DNA of 17,041 nt, taken from NCBI GenBank assembly GCA_017961385.1, contig JAGCXJ010000162.1, positions 1-17,041 of the forward strand, given 5' to 3'. Position 1 is the stretch's first letter. Each line of letters begins with the position of its first letter. Source of the stretch: Lachnospiraceae bacterium (GTDB lineage: Bacteria > Bacillota > Clostridia > Lachnospirales > Lachnospiraceae). This document shows positions 7,341-15,231 of this stretch, piece after piece. The position numbers and the translations under genes were made by a program. The notes beneath the pieces were generated by a model, which worked only from the letters and a program-made list of their open reading frames with translations, searched no databases and was not told the DNA's origin.

Positions 7341-8657
7341 TCAGACCTTTCTGAGAAGTAATTCTACCACAAAACCATTATCATTGTAATACTCCATTCC
7401 GCCGCCCTGCTTTTCCATATAGGTCTTTGCAAGATACATTCCAAGACCAAAGCCTGTCTGATTTGAAGTATTTCCTCCTCTGTAGTATTTCTCGGCTATG
7501 AGAGGAAGATCGTCCTTGTCGACTCCTGGGCCACTGTCACGGATAATGATCTTTATAAAACATGCCAGTGAACCGTCCGCCATGGGCATATCCTCAGTCT
7601 GAGAGAAGCTTACCCTTATGTCAGTACCGGCATACTTGTTGGAATTGCCCACTATGTTGTCAATGACCTGCTCCATACGCCTTCTGTCCATATATACAAG
7701 ACATGGATGTATATGGTTTTCGAGTATGATATTCCCGTAATCCGAAAGATTCTTTAAAAAATCCTCTATTAAAATCGAATTCTCTTCATGCGGTTCAACA
7801 TCGATCTTTTCAAGCTCCTCCAGATTTGCATGCATGACATCACTCATGAGCAGACTTATGGTATCGGCCTTGTCCGAAACCGATCTGACCTTGTCTATAA
7901 GATCACTGTACTCATTTACAGTTAAAGTATCATCTTTATCTGATATCTCATCAAGCTTTCTTGAAAGCTTGAGCTCTATCACTTCACATGTAGCCTTTAT
8001 CACGGCAAGCGGAGTCTTGATATCGTGACTTAAGCCCTGAATGAGTTCTTTTCTTGCTATCTCTGCCTGTCTTTCCCTGTTGATGGATGATCTGATCTGC
8101 TCTCTCATCATATCAAAGCCTTCGACAAAGCTTCCGAACATTGTGTTCTTTCTGATCGGCAGAGACTTATCCAGATCTCCTTTTGCTATATCTGTCGCAA
8201 ATCCTTTAAGTTCATCGATAGGTCGTAAAAATACGATATACATATACAATAACAACAAATAGCCGCATGCTAGTACTGCTGTCCACAGCACCATCGCGGC
8301 TCTGAAAAATACTTCGCTCGTTCTGTTAAAATTTCCCTTGAAATCGTTCCATCCGACCTTGCCGATATACTCTCCGTTTACCTTTACATCGAGTATTATG
8401 GCACCATCCGCATAGAGCGAAGCCAGTTTCGGATCATTGATATCCTTTGACATCGTAAGAACGCAGTCGTATTTGTCTTCTATATCTGTTTCTGAAAGGC
8501 CTGCTTCAATGTCGGCCTGTACCTGGTATAACAGATCGTTGTAATAAACTATATCCCTTTTATCGTATGTCGTCTTTTTGCCGATACTGAAAAACATGAG
8601 CAGTCCGACGATCATAAAGATCGTAAAAGAGAAAAACAGCTGTCTTAATCTTTTCAT
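7341..8657 (-). CDS. Membrane sensor histidine kinase
   Basis: A 438-residue kinase. Order of parts: membrane segment about residues 8-25, an extracellular sensor of about 90 residues, membrane segment about 119-142, a HAMP-like linker, the dimerisation/phosphoacceptor helix with LSHDIKTPL (the H is the expected phosphorylated residue), then the ATPase domain with N-box DNIVGNSNKYAG, G1 DSGPGVD and G2 TGFGLGMYLAKT. All catalytic boxes are intact. It overlaps the response regulator gene by four bases (ATGA), the usual arrangement for a cognate pair. The sensor domain is too large for the minimal BceS-type kinase and its ligand is unknown. The cluster context suggests it senses a compound exported or detoxified by the adjacent ABC system. 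Confidence 0.95.
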   Translation of the reverse strand: MKRLRQLFFSFTIFMIVGLLMFFSIGKKTTYDKRDIVYYNDLLYQVQADIEAGLSETDIEDKYDCVLTMSKDINDPKLASLYADGAIILDVKVNGEYIGKVGWNDFKGNFNRTSEVFFRAAMVLWTAVLACGYLLLLYMYIVFLRPIDELKGFATDIAKGDLDKSLPIRKNTMFGSFVEGFDMMREQIRSSINRERQAEIARKELIQGLSHDIKTPLAVIKATCEVIELKLSRKLDEISDKDDTLTVNEYSDLIDKVRSVSDKADTISLLMSDVMHANLEELEKIDVEPHEENSILIEDFLKNLSDYGNIILENHIHPCLVYMDRRRMEQVIDNIVGNSNKYAGTDIRVSFSQTEDMPMADGSLACFIKIIIRDSGPGVDKDDLPLIAEKYYRGGNTSNQTGFGLGMYLAKTYMEKQGGGMEYYNDNGFVVELLLRKV

Positions 8658-9370
8658 GTTAATTCCAGTATATATCCGGTTCCCCAGATTGTCTTGATAT
8701 ATTTGGGCTTGTTTGGATCTTCTTCTATCTTCTCTCTGAGTTTCCTGATGTGGACATTAAGCGTGCTGTCGCTGAAAAACGTATCTCCCCATACCTCGTC
8801 AAAGAGCACCTCTTTTTTTACTATCGTATCACGATGTGCATACAAACAGTTTAAAAGAGCATATTCCTTTGCCTTTAAAGATATCCTGTTTCCCTTTATG
8901 ACCACAGACATGGTTGATGCATCCATCAAAAAATCCGATAAAGCGATCTGTGATCCGGATGCTTTTAAAGGAGCTCCCTCATCTTTTTCTTCAGCCTTCT
9001 TTACCTGCTCGGCTCTCTTAAGATTGACCTTTACCTTCGCAAGCAATACTGAAAGGCTGTAAGGCTTTTTGACATAGTCGTCTCCGCCTATCGAAAGAGC
9101 GATCAAGATATCATCATCACTCTGTCTTGCACTTATAAAGAGGATAGGCAGCTGCATATCCTCTCTAAGCTTCTTACAGACATCAAATCCGGATCCGTCG
9201 CCCAGATTGATATCAAGCAACACCAGATCGGCAGTGTTCTCTTCGAAGAATCTGTAACACGCCTCGCCGCTTTCCACATACTGAGTAGAAACATCAAACA
9301 TGCAGAAATACTCTGTTGTCATCTTCGCTAATTCAGTTTCATCATCGACTATCAAACAGTTATAATGCAT
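8654..9370 (-). CDS. OmpR/PhoB-family response regulator
   Basis: A 238-residue regulator. Receiver domain: acidic pair D9-D10, phosphoacceptor D53 in LLDINLGDG, S80 and K102 in DYVKKPYS. A winged-helix DNA-binding domain follows at about residues 145-235 (LKAKEYALLNCLYAH, DSTLNVHIRKLREKI, IKTIWGTGYIL). A longer frame begins with TTG at 9403, but it would add 11 residues before the usual receiver start and would lie across the promoter. ATG 9370 has GGAG eight bases upstream and is preferred. The kinase gene overlaps by four bases. The direct repeat near 14161-14179 is a candidate target. Confidence 0.95.
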   Translation of the reverse strand: MHYNCLIVDDETELAKMTTEYFCMFDVSTQYVESGEACYRFFEENTADLVLLDINLGDGSGFDVCKKLREDMQLPILFISARQSDDDILIALSIGGDDYVKKPYSLSVLLAKVKVNLKRAEQVKKAEEKDEGAPLKASGSQIALSDFLMDASTMSVVIKGNRISLKAKEYALLNCLYAHRDTIVKKEVLFDEVWGDTFFSDSTLNVHIRKLREKIEEDPNKPKYIKTIWGTGYILELT

Positions 9371-9378
9371 AGTGCAAT

Positions 9379-9382
9379 CTCC
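9379..9382 (-). promoter_or_regulatory. Ribosome binding site that fixes the response-regulator start
   Basis: GGAG on the minus strand, eight bases before ATG 9370. Together with the promoter -10 at 9392-9397 it rules against the longer TTG start. Confidence 0.65.
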
Positions 9383-9385
9383 ACA

Positions 9386-9421
9386 AGAAGGATTATACCA
9401 CAAATACCTGTCTTTTCTTAA
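9386..9421 (-). promoter_or_regulatory. Extended -10 promoter of the response regulator-kinase-HAD operon
   Basis: On the minus strand: TGGTATAAT (9392-9400), a perfect TATAAT with extended-10 TG, and TTAAGA (9416-9421) as a four-of-six -35 at 18 bases spacing. The promoter sits in the 61-base gap after the permease stop, so the two-component genes can be expressed apart from the transporter genes. No terminator is seen between permease and this promoter, so read-through from upstream is also possible. Confidence 0.55.
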
Positions 9422-9431
9422 GTCAGATCTC

Positions 9432-11807
9432 TTACTCTTCCGTTATCATCTTGACCGGCTCAAGTGTCTTGATGCGACGTCCCATAAGTCCTGAAGTCAG
9501 CAATGCAACCCCGATTATTATAATAGCCGCATATATATAGGATAAAGTCTTGACTGTGAATTTAACCTTTTTAAATCCGAATATTGCCATTGATGATACC
9601 ATAAGGCTGGTTCCGGCATAGGGTGATATGATAAGTCCTATGATAACACCGATAAGTATCGCCGGCATATTTGACATCATCACCTGTCCGATAAGCTGTC
9701 TTGATGTAAATCCAAGCGCCTTGCTCACACCCATGTTTCGCCATTGCTTGTTGATATTGGTACGAACGATGAGTGATTCTACAAACGCTACGATAAGAAT
9801 AGTCAGACCCGCTATCATGAAAGCGAAAGCCTTCATGCCGATAGTTATCATGCCCACTGTCTGATGAGCCGCCTCGTTCACATCCACCACTTCAACTTCA
9901 GGATAGATATCCTTGAATTCCCTTTCAAAATCCGCAAAAGTCACTCCCGGCTTAAAATTCACACAAACATCCATACTGTCCGGGATCTTTGAGAGCCTGC
10001 TCATTCCGTCAAGCGTCATATATCCCATAAGACCGAGATTGTTAAATGTCTGATTGATACCGCAGACAATAAATGATTCCTCGACACTGTCAGTCTTGAC
10101 TGTGACTGTATCTCCTACCCTGACATTCAGCTTATTGGCTGCATTGGCGGCGAACATTACCTCATTGGGATTTTTAGGCCATCTTCCCTCGATCACATAT
10201 CCGCCTTTTATTGTAGATGTATCGGATATCCCTCTCGTGGTAACGGACTGTTCGAACTTCTTATTGGTAAACTTGTAGCTCATCCATAGTTCTGTACGGA
10301 CATTCTTGACACTGCTCATTCCCCTAACCGTCTCGGCCATGGCTTCACTCCCTCCGAATTCGGCATCAGACATATCAATACCTGACAGTTCGATACATCC
10401 CTCATCCGTTCCGTATGTGTCCGCCATGCCAAAGCCTATGATGGTCGCGATCGCAAGGATCATCATAATGAATATGACTCCTATCTGGCTTCTGAATCTC
10501 CCGAACGTTTCCTTTAAAGAAAGAGTCACGGCTATGGGGAAAGAGGTCTTGTCAAAGGCAAAGAGGTTCTTTTTATAATTATGCGTATTTACTCCGCCTC
10601 TGAGTGCATCAAGAACGCTCACTTTGCTGTACTGTCTTCCGAGAGTAAGCGTCAGCAGGCCGATGACAGCACTCATACCGATTATTACTATAAGCGCTGC
10701 TGATATGTTTATCGGTTGGTTCCAAGGCAATCCAAGGGTCACAAGCATTATGATACTCACCTTGTCTATTGTTGCCGCTCCTATGAGCACACCCACTACG
10801 GCTCCTGTTCCCGCTATCATCATAAGCTGACATAAAAGTATGATGACAAGCTCACGTACGGTATATCCCGATGCCTCCATTATCGCCGTATTCTTCATGT
10901 TGGTCATGATGAAATTCTTGACGCTGAAATCGATTATGACAACGGCAACTATGAACATTATGATCGCAAAGAGAAGAACTAAAGCCACAAACATGAGAGG
11001 AAGTATCATCGAACCGGTCTTCATCATCTCCGAGTCAAAGAAATTGATGCTCAGTTCGCTTTCCTGATTATTCTTGATATAACCGTCATACCAGTTGAGC
11101 AGATCGTTGCCCATGTCATCACTTAACTTCTCGGCATTTATATTCTTCTTTTTTGCGGTATCGGTAAGCTGAGTCTTGATGAATCTCCACTCACTTGCAC
11201 CTGTCGGGTTCTCAAAAATGATATCTTCAAAGACATCACCTGAGATGTATGCTTTATACATTCCGATGTTCATCGGTCCCGAGAAAAGATTATCCTCATT
11301 AAAGTCCACGACTCTAAGATCATAAACATTCTCTTCTATCTTTATCTGGATAATATCGCCTATATTAAATGAAGTCGATAACGAAGCCGGAAGAACAATC
11401 TCATTGCCGCTGTATCCTGATGCATCGATGCTCATGCTCTGTATCCTGTTCTCATCCTCGTAGCAGCACATGATAAAAGAATACTCTACCCAGTTCTTGT
11501 CGCCCTTGTGTCTGTACTTGGAACTGCACCTTACAGTTCTTTCCGTCTCGCAGTTCTTAAGATAGACATTACCCTTTATGATCTCCTCGACCTTGGCTAT
11601 CGCAGCGTCATTCTTGTTCAGCATGAAGAAGATATCTGCTCCGTTTATCTTCTCCTTGCAGGTATCTACCACTTTGCCTGCTCCTGTCATGAATGACAGA
11701 CTTATAAATATGAAAAGCGAAGCTATAGCCGCCAGTATGAAGAAGGTGATCATGTCACTCTTCTGCTTTTTGATGTTATTCTTCGCAATAAAGAAATATC
11801 TGTACAC
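9432..11807 (-). CDS. Large FtsX-type ABC transporter permease (MacB-like)
   Basis: A 791-residue permease with two FtsX-like halves. Membrane segments: one near residues 19-43; three forming the first FtsX unit (around PLMFVALVLLFAIIMFIVAV, ILLCQLMMIAGTGAVVGVLI and ALIVIIGMSAVIGLLTLTLG); one after the linker (FIMMILAIATIIGFGMA); and a second FtsX unit at the C-terminal end (AGLTILIVAFVESLIV, ILIGVIIGLIISPYAG, AAIIIIGVALLTSGLMG). Two extracellular domains lie between them. GTG 11807 with AAAGGA seven bases upstream is chosen. A longer frame from 11918 would overlap the ATPase gene by about 100 bases and gives a start unlike the family. Gap to the ATPase gene: 13 bases. Permeases of this type export peptides or act in antimicrobial-peptide resistance and lipoprotein handling; the substrate here is unknown. 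Confidence 0.92.
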   Translation of the reverse strand: MYRYFFIAKNNIKKQKSDMITFFILAAIASLFIFISLSFMTGAGKVVDTCKEKINGADIFFMLNKNDAAIAKVEEIIKGNVYLKNCETERTVRCSSKYRHKGDKNWVEYSFIMCCYEDENRIQSMSIDASGYSGNEIVLPASLSTSFNIGDIIQIKIEENVYDLRVVDFNEDNLFSGPMNIGMYKAYISGDVFEDIIFENPTGASEWRFIKTQLTDTAKKKNINAEKLSDDMGNDLLNWYDGYIKNNQESELSINFFDSEMMKTGSMILPLMFVALVLLFAIIMFIVAVVIIDFSVKNFIMTNMKNTAIMEASGYTVRELVIILLCQLMMIAGTGAVVGVLIGAATIDKVSIIMLVTLGLPWNQPINISAALIVIIGMSAVIGLLTLTLGRQYSKVSVLDALRGGVNTHNYKKNLFAFDKTSFPIAVTLSLKETFGRFRSQIGVIFIMMILAIATIIGFGMADTYGTDEGCIELSGIDMSDAEFGGSEAMAETVRGMSSVKNVRTELWMSYKFTNKKFEQSVTTRGISDTSTIKGGYVIEGRWPKNPNEVMFAANAANKLNVRVGDTVTVKTDSVEESFIVCGINQTFNNLGLMGYMTLDGMSRLSKIPDSMDVCVNFKPGVTFADFEREFKDIYPEVEVVDVNEAAHQTVGMITIGMKAFAFMIAGLTILIVAFVESLIVRTNINKQWRNMGVSKALGFTSRQLIGQVMMSNMPAILIGVIIGLIISPYAGTSLMVSSMAIFGFKKVKFTVKTLSYIYAAIIIIGVALLTSGLMGRRIKTLEPVKMITEE

Positions 11808-11814
11808 GACTGTA

Positions 11815-11820
11815 TCCTTT
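11815..11820 (-). promoter_or_regulatory. Ribosome binding site that fixes the permease start
   Basis: AAAGGA on the minus strand, seven bases before the GTG at 11807 and directly after the ATPase stop codon. It supports the non-overlapping start. Confidence 0.6.
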
Positions 11821-12657
11821 CTACCATCCCATATCCTGCAGGAAGGCCTTGAGACGAGCGTGACGCTCCTTTGCTTCAGCCAGGTGCGGATTGCTCTCAT
11901 CCTTATAATCTCCCGCAAACGGTCCTAGATCTATCTCGTCAGATATAACACCGTCAGCAAGATAGATTATCCTGTTTCCGCGCTCTGCCGCCTTGATGGT
12001 ATGTGTGACCATAACTATGCTCTGTCCCTGATCGTTAAGATCTGACATGATATTTAATACGTTTTCCGTATTCTGAGAGTTAAGAGCACCCGTAGGCTCA
12101 TCTGCAAAAAGCACCTCGGGACTGTTGATCACACCTCTGACTACAGCGATCCTTTGCTGCTGACCGCCTGATAACTGAGTAGGGAATTTTCTGTAGTCCT
12201 GTTCTTCTATCTCTACATTATGAAGAAGTCTCTTGGCTTTTTCCGCCAATGCTTTTCTGTCTGTTGCCTTTAATAGTCCGCATACCATGACATTATCAAG
12301 TGCGCTCATGCTGTCGTTTAAGTAGTTTTGCTGGAAGACAAATCCTACATGATCTCTTCTGAACATTGCCAGCTTGTCATTGTTAAATGTAGATATCTCA
12401 GTCTCCTCGATTTTTTTATTGTCACCTTCACCCTTATCTGTAAAGTAGGTAATAGTTCCCATACTTGGTCTGTCCATTCCCGAAAGAGCATACAGAAGGG
12501 TACTCTTGCCTGAACCCGAGTTTCCCATTATTACGGTGAAGTCACCTTTGTATATAGACAGATTCAAGTTTTTCAGTACATGCTGCTGGATTGATCCGTT
12601 CGAAAAGGTCTTTGATAAGTCCTTTGCAGTTAATATCTTTCTCTTATCTGATTCCAT
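11821..12657 (-). CDS. ABC transporter ATP-binding protein (MacB/LolD-type)
   Basis: A 278-residue ATPase that powers the adjacent permease. Walker A GNSGSGKST at residues 45-53, Q-loop VGFVFQQNYLN near 104-114, signature LSGGQQQR at 162-169, Walker B VLFADEPTG at 182-190, and H-loop histidine 219 in MVTHT. An extra loop (DKGEGDNKKIEETEIST) sits between Walker A and the Q-loop, and a charged C-terminal tail of about 40 residues goes beyond the core domain. A TTG at 12684 would extend it by nine residues, but ATG 12657 gives a normal family start with GGGG nine bases upstream. It begins 19 bases after the adaptor gene stop. Confidence 0.94.
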   Translation of the reverse strand: MESDKRKILTAKDLSKTFSNGSIQQHVLKNLNLSIYKGDFTVIMGNSGSGKSTLLYALSGMDRPSMGTITYFTDKGEGDNKKIEETEISTFNNDKLAMFRRDHVGFVFQQNYLNDSMSALDNVMVCGLLKATDRKALAEKAKRLLHNVEIEEQDYRKFPTQLSGGQQQRIAVVRGVINSPEVLFADEPTGALNSQNTENVLNIMSDLNDQGQSIVMVTHTIKAAERGNRIIYLADGVISDEIDLGPFAGDYKDESNPHLAEAKERHARLKAFLQDMGW

Positions 12658-12676
12658 TCTCGTTTTCCCCGATCTG

Positions 12677-14059
12677 TTAATCAATCTTAATGCTCATTCC
12701 GTCTGTGATCTCTGCCGTATCATTCCATACCACTACATCACCCGGATTTATGCCTGAGACGATTTCAACCATATCATCGTTTCTGACACCTGTTTCTACT
12801 GCAGTCTTTATCGCTTTAGAGTCTCTTGCGACAAATACGAAGGTTCCTTCTTCATCCTCCCAGAGTGCAAGCGTGGGTACTCTCAAAACCTCTGCAAGAT
12901 CTGCAGTGCTAACCTTTGCCTTTGCTTCTATTCCAAGGATGATATCGCTGTCGGGCTCATCCAGTTTAACCTCAACGCCTATGCCTGTATTCTGACCAGA
13001 CTCCTTTGTCATTCTCTCAATTCTTGAGATCTTGCCCGTGTAGTCCTTGTTCTTTATGGCTACTGTAGCGCTCTGACCTTCCTCGATATTTATAATATCA
13101 TATTTGTTTACATTTAACCTGACTACAACATCATCTACAGACTTAAGTGTCACAAGCTTTGTTCCTCTTGCAACATCACTGCCCTCAACAACACCGATCT
13201 CTGTTACGACACCGTCAAATTCAGCCTTGATGCCTTCTGATGCCGCTTTATAGTTTTCTATCCTGTCGTTAGATGCGAGTTCGTTTGCAGCCTTGATCGC
13301 TTCAAGCTCTTCCTTTGCGCCGCTCGTCATCAGGCCCAGCTGTGTTGAAGCTTTCTGACTGGTCATCTCTGCCTTGTACTCCTTGCATGCTGCAAGCTGT
13401 ACGTTGAGTCTGTTAAGTTCTTCCTGCATCTGTACTATATCGTTAGAATACTGCTGCTGATAAGCATTGCTCTGAATAAGCTTCTGAAGATTCTCATATT
13501 CTTCCGAATCAGGCTCATCAGACCATTCGATAAGAGATATCTGAAGCTTTGCACCTTCATCAGCAAGAGATGCTTTTCTTTCTAAAAGATCCTTCTCAGT
13601 CTGAGTTATCGCCGCCTGTGTATCAGCTATCTGCTGATCGAGCACTCCTAAGTTTCTCTTTGCTTCTCCGTAAAGACCTGCTGTCCTGTTTCCGGTCTGG
13701 ATCGAATTGTTATAATTTCCAAGATCTGCCTGGGCACCAAGTTCTGCGATAGCAGTAAGTCTTTCGATCTCGGCTGCATCATAGCTTACTATGATATCGC
13801 CCTTCTTTACGAAGTCGCCTTCCTTGACATGAACTGTTCCTATGATGCCGTCAACCTTTGAGTAGTATGTCTTGCATGTATTTGTCTCCACTGTTCCGTT
13901 CAACTCCAAAACACTGCTTAGCGCCCCCGTATCAGCCGTATAGGAGTTGACAGTCATTGCCGCGTTGGCACTTATTGATATAACGCCGATCGCGACAATT
14001 GCTGCAAGTACTGTTGCGGTTATCGTCATCTTCTTTTTGTTCTTTAAGAATTCCATCAT
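12677..14059 (-). CDS. HlyD/MacA-like membrane-fusion (adaptor) protein
   Basis: A 460-residue adaptor with one N-terminal membrane anchor at about residues 11-33 and the rest outside the membrane. Parts: first half of a biotinyl-lipoyl-like domain near 65-95 (KVDGIIGTVHVKEGDFVKKG), a long helical hairpin/coiled coil about 95-270 rich in Gln, Glu and Ala, the second lipoyl half about 278-310 (FDGVVTEIGVVEGSDVARGT), then beta-barrel and membrane-proximal domains (GQSATVAIKNKDYTGKISRI and later SGINPGDVVVW). In Gram-positive bacteria such adaptors act with MacB-type ABC transporters without an outer-membrane channel. ATG 14059 has GAGGG eight bases upstream; ATG 14056 is an equal alternative. 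First gene of the adaptor-ATPase-permease operon, with an unusual leader (see repeats at 14089-14179). Confidence 0.93.
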   Translation of the reverse strand: MMEFLKNKKKMTITATVLAAIVAIGVISISANAAMTVNSYTADTGALSSVLELNGTVETNTCKTYYSKVDGIIGTVHVKEGDFVKKGDIIVSYDAAEIERLTAIAELGAQADLGNYNNSIQTGNRTAGLYGEAKRNLGVLDQQIADTQAAITQTEKDLLERKASLADEGAKLQISLIEWSDEPDSEEYENLQKLIQSNAYQQQYSNDIVQMQEELNRLNVQLAACKEYKAEMTSQKASTQLGLMTSGAKEELEAIKAANELASNDRIENYKAASEGIKAEFDGVVTEIGVVEGSDVARGTKLVTLKSVDDVVVRLNVNKYDIINIEEGQSATVAIKNKDYTGKISRIERMTKESGQNTGIGVEVKLDEPDSDIILGIEAKAKVSTADLAEVLRVPTLALWEDEEGTFVFVARDSKAIKTAVETGVRNDDMVEIVSGINPGDVVVWNDTAEITDGMSIKID

Positions 14060-14088
14060 TTTAATTTCCCTCTTTCACAAAATAAATA

Positions 14089-14140
14089 ACTTCCGTATAT
14101 CTGTTGCTGATACTAATGTAACGCAATGATATACGGAAGT
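14089..14140. repeat. 13-bp perfect inverted repeat in the adaptor-operon leader
   Basis: ACTTCCGTATATC at 14089-14101 and its exact reverse complement at 14128-14140, separated by 26 bases. Inside, TTGC (14104-14107) can pair with GCAA (14123-14126), extending the hairpin. Read in the transcription direction of the operon, the second arm is followed by TTATTTATTTT, then by GAGGG and the adaptor ATG. It could be a terminator for the cupin gene, a conditional attenuator, or a pair of inverted protein-binding sites. The stem is only about 40% GC and the loop is long for a plain terminator. Confidence 0.7.
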
Positions 14141-14160
14141 CTTAATCTGTATCTTGTGTA

Positions 14161-14179
14161 ATTCTTAACTGATTCTTAA
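14161..14179 (-). promoter_or_regulatory. 11-bp-period direct repeat, candidate response-regulator site
   Basis: On the minus strand TTAAGAAT-CAG-TTAAGAAT: an exact 8-base repeat with an 11-base period. One helical-turn spacing of tandem half-sites is the known pattern for OmpR/PhoB-family regulators (for example CiaR and PhoP boxes). It lies directly after the cupin stop, about 100 bases before the adaptor ATG. An OmpR-family regulator is encoded downstream in the same cluster. A further TTAAGA copy occurs at 14140-14145. No convincing -10 box is seen at the expected distance. Confidence 0.45.
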
Positions 14180-14569
14180 TTAACAGAGTGCTGGCATGAA
14201 TTTGGCAAACATATACAGTCCGTCTGCTCCTGCTATGACCTCATGCTCTATACCGGCAGGGATGATGGAGATCACTCCCTGTCTGTATTCAAGTCTTGTT
14301 TTGTCATTTATGCAAAATCCGTCCCCCGCAATGACTTCATGTGTCTCAAGCTGAGTCTCATGAATATGATTTCCTATTCTCTTTCCCGGCGCGACTCTTA
14401 CAAGATGATAGCTGAATCGCCCGTTAGTTTCGCTTCCGGGAACGATATGCTTAAGCTCGACTCCCTCAAATATTGGATGTTTTGACCACTCGATCTTATC
14501 AAAATCCACAGTCTTTCCCACTACTGCCATCCTGCCGTGATCAAATGCTTCAAATACTTCGTTTTTCAT
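14180..14569 (-). CDS. Cupin-domain protein
   Basis: A 129-residue single-domain cupin. Motif 1 is GNHIHETQLETHEVIAGDG, giving likely metal ligands H68, H70, E75 and perhaps H77. Motif 2 is IPAGIEHEV with H109. The residues expected for a metal-binding beta-barrel are intact. Single-domain cupins include isomerases, dioxygenases and ligand-binding proteins, so no reaction can be assigned. ATG 14569 follows AGAGGA seven bases upstream. It lies 47 bases after the AraC regulator gene, which itself starts with a cupin-like sensor, so the two may serve the same pathway (inference). Confidence 0.85.
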   Translation of the reverse strand: MKNEVFEAFDHGRMAVVGKTVDFDKIEWSKHPIFEGVELKHIVPGSETNGRFSYHLVRVAPGKRIGNHIHETQLETHEVIAGDGFCINDKTRLEYRQGVISIIPAGIEHEVIAGADGLYMFAKFMPALC

Positions 14570-14616
14570 AGATTGATCCTCTCTTTCTTTATTTATAGGA
14601 TCATTCTATTTCATTT

Positions 14617-15231
14617 TTATTTTTCTTCATTGGATAAAATTGCGGACTTGATGTACTGATCCGGTGTTATGCCAAGCTGTTTCTTAAATACCCTGCACAG
14701 ATGACTCTGATCACAGAATCCGACAGCTGTTGCAACATCCGCAACCTTCATTCCGTCCAAAAGAAGCTCCTTGGCTTTTCTTATCCTGCACTGAAGCTGA
14801 AATTTATGCGGAGTCAGGCCGTTTTCAGAAGCAAACTTTCTTATCATGTGATACGAGCTTATATGAACCTGCTGCGACATATCGGCTATGCTAAGCTCCA
14901 TCTGGGGATTTCCTATGATCTTTTCCTTGATGATATCAAGTTCTTTTTTGTTTATATCCTCTTTCGGGATGCATATGCTGATCATGGAATAGGTTTTTGA
15001 TATGGGATATATCGAATGCGGAACATTTACAGCTATCGAAAAGTATTCATCCTCATGACAGACATATTCCTTATCACCTATCCTTACTCCTACTTCTCCC
15101 CTGGTGACTATGCCAAGCACACAGTGGCCGATATGAGTATGACTCGGATATGAGATATCCACATCCTCATAGCTTACTGTTTCTATTCCTGTTGATCTGT
15201 CTATTATATACTTAAGCCTGTTTGCGATCAT
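14617..15231 (-). CDS. AraC-family transcriptional regulator
   Basis: A 204-residue regulator. An N-terminal cupin-like ligand domain of about 90 residues (SYPSHTHIGHCVLGIVTRGE, then HEDEYFSIAVNVPHSIYP) is followed by the two helix-turn-helix units of the AraC family at about 105-200: LSIADMSQQVHISSYHMIRK and KVADVATAVGFCDQSHLCRV, with the classic FKKQLGITPDQY end. It is shorter than the usual 270-300 residues, because the ligand domain is compact. The start overlaps the deaminase stop by four bases (ATGA). Targets are unknown; the cupin gene next to it is a reasonable candidate. Confidence 0.92.
   Translation of the reverse strand: MIANRLKYIIDRSTGIETVSYEDVDISYPSHTHIGHCVLGIVTRGEVGVRIGDKEYVCHEDEYFSIAVNVPHSIYPISKTYSMISICIPKEDINKKELDIIKEKIIGNPQMELSIADMSQQVHISSYHMIRKFASENGLTPHKFQLQCRIRKAKELLLDGMKVADVATAVGFCDQSHLCRVFKKQLGITPDQYIKSAILSNEEK

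Noticed and set aside
11808..11918. Longer permease start overlapping the ATPase gene by about 100 bases
   Set aside because: The extra 37 residues are in another frame over the conserved ATPase C-terminus. GTG 11807 has a good ribosome site and gives a normal N-terminus.
14570..14616. GATCCT/AGGATC inverted repeat and TATAAA box between AraC and cupin genes
   Set aside because: The arms are only six bases with a 16-base gap, one arm covers the ribosome site, and no -35 box lies at the right distance.
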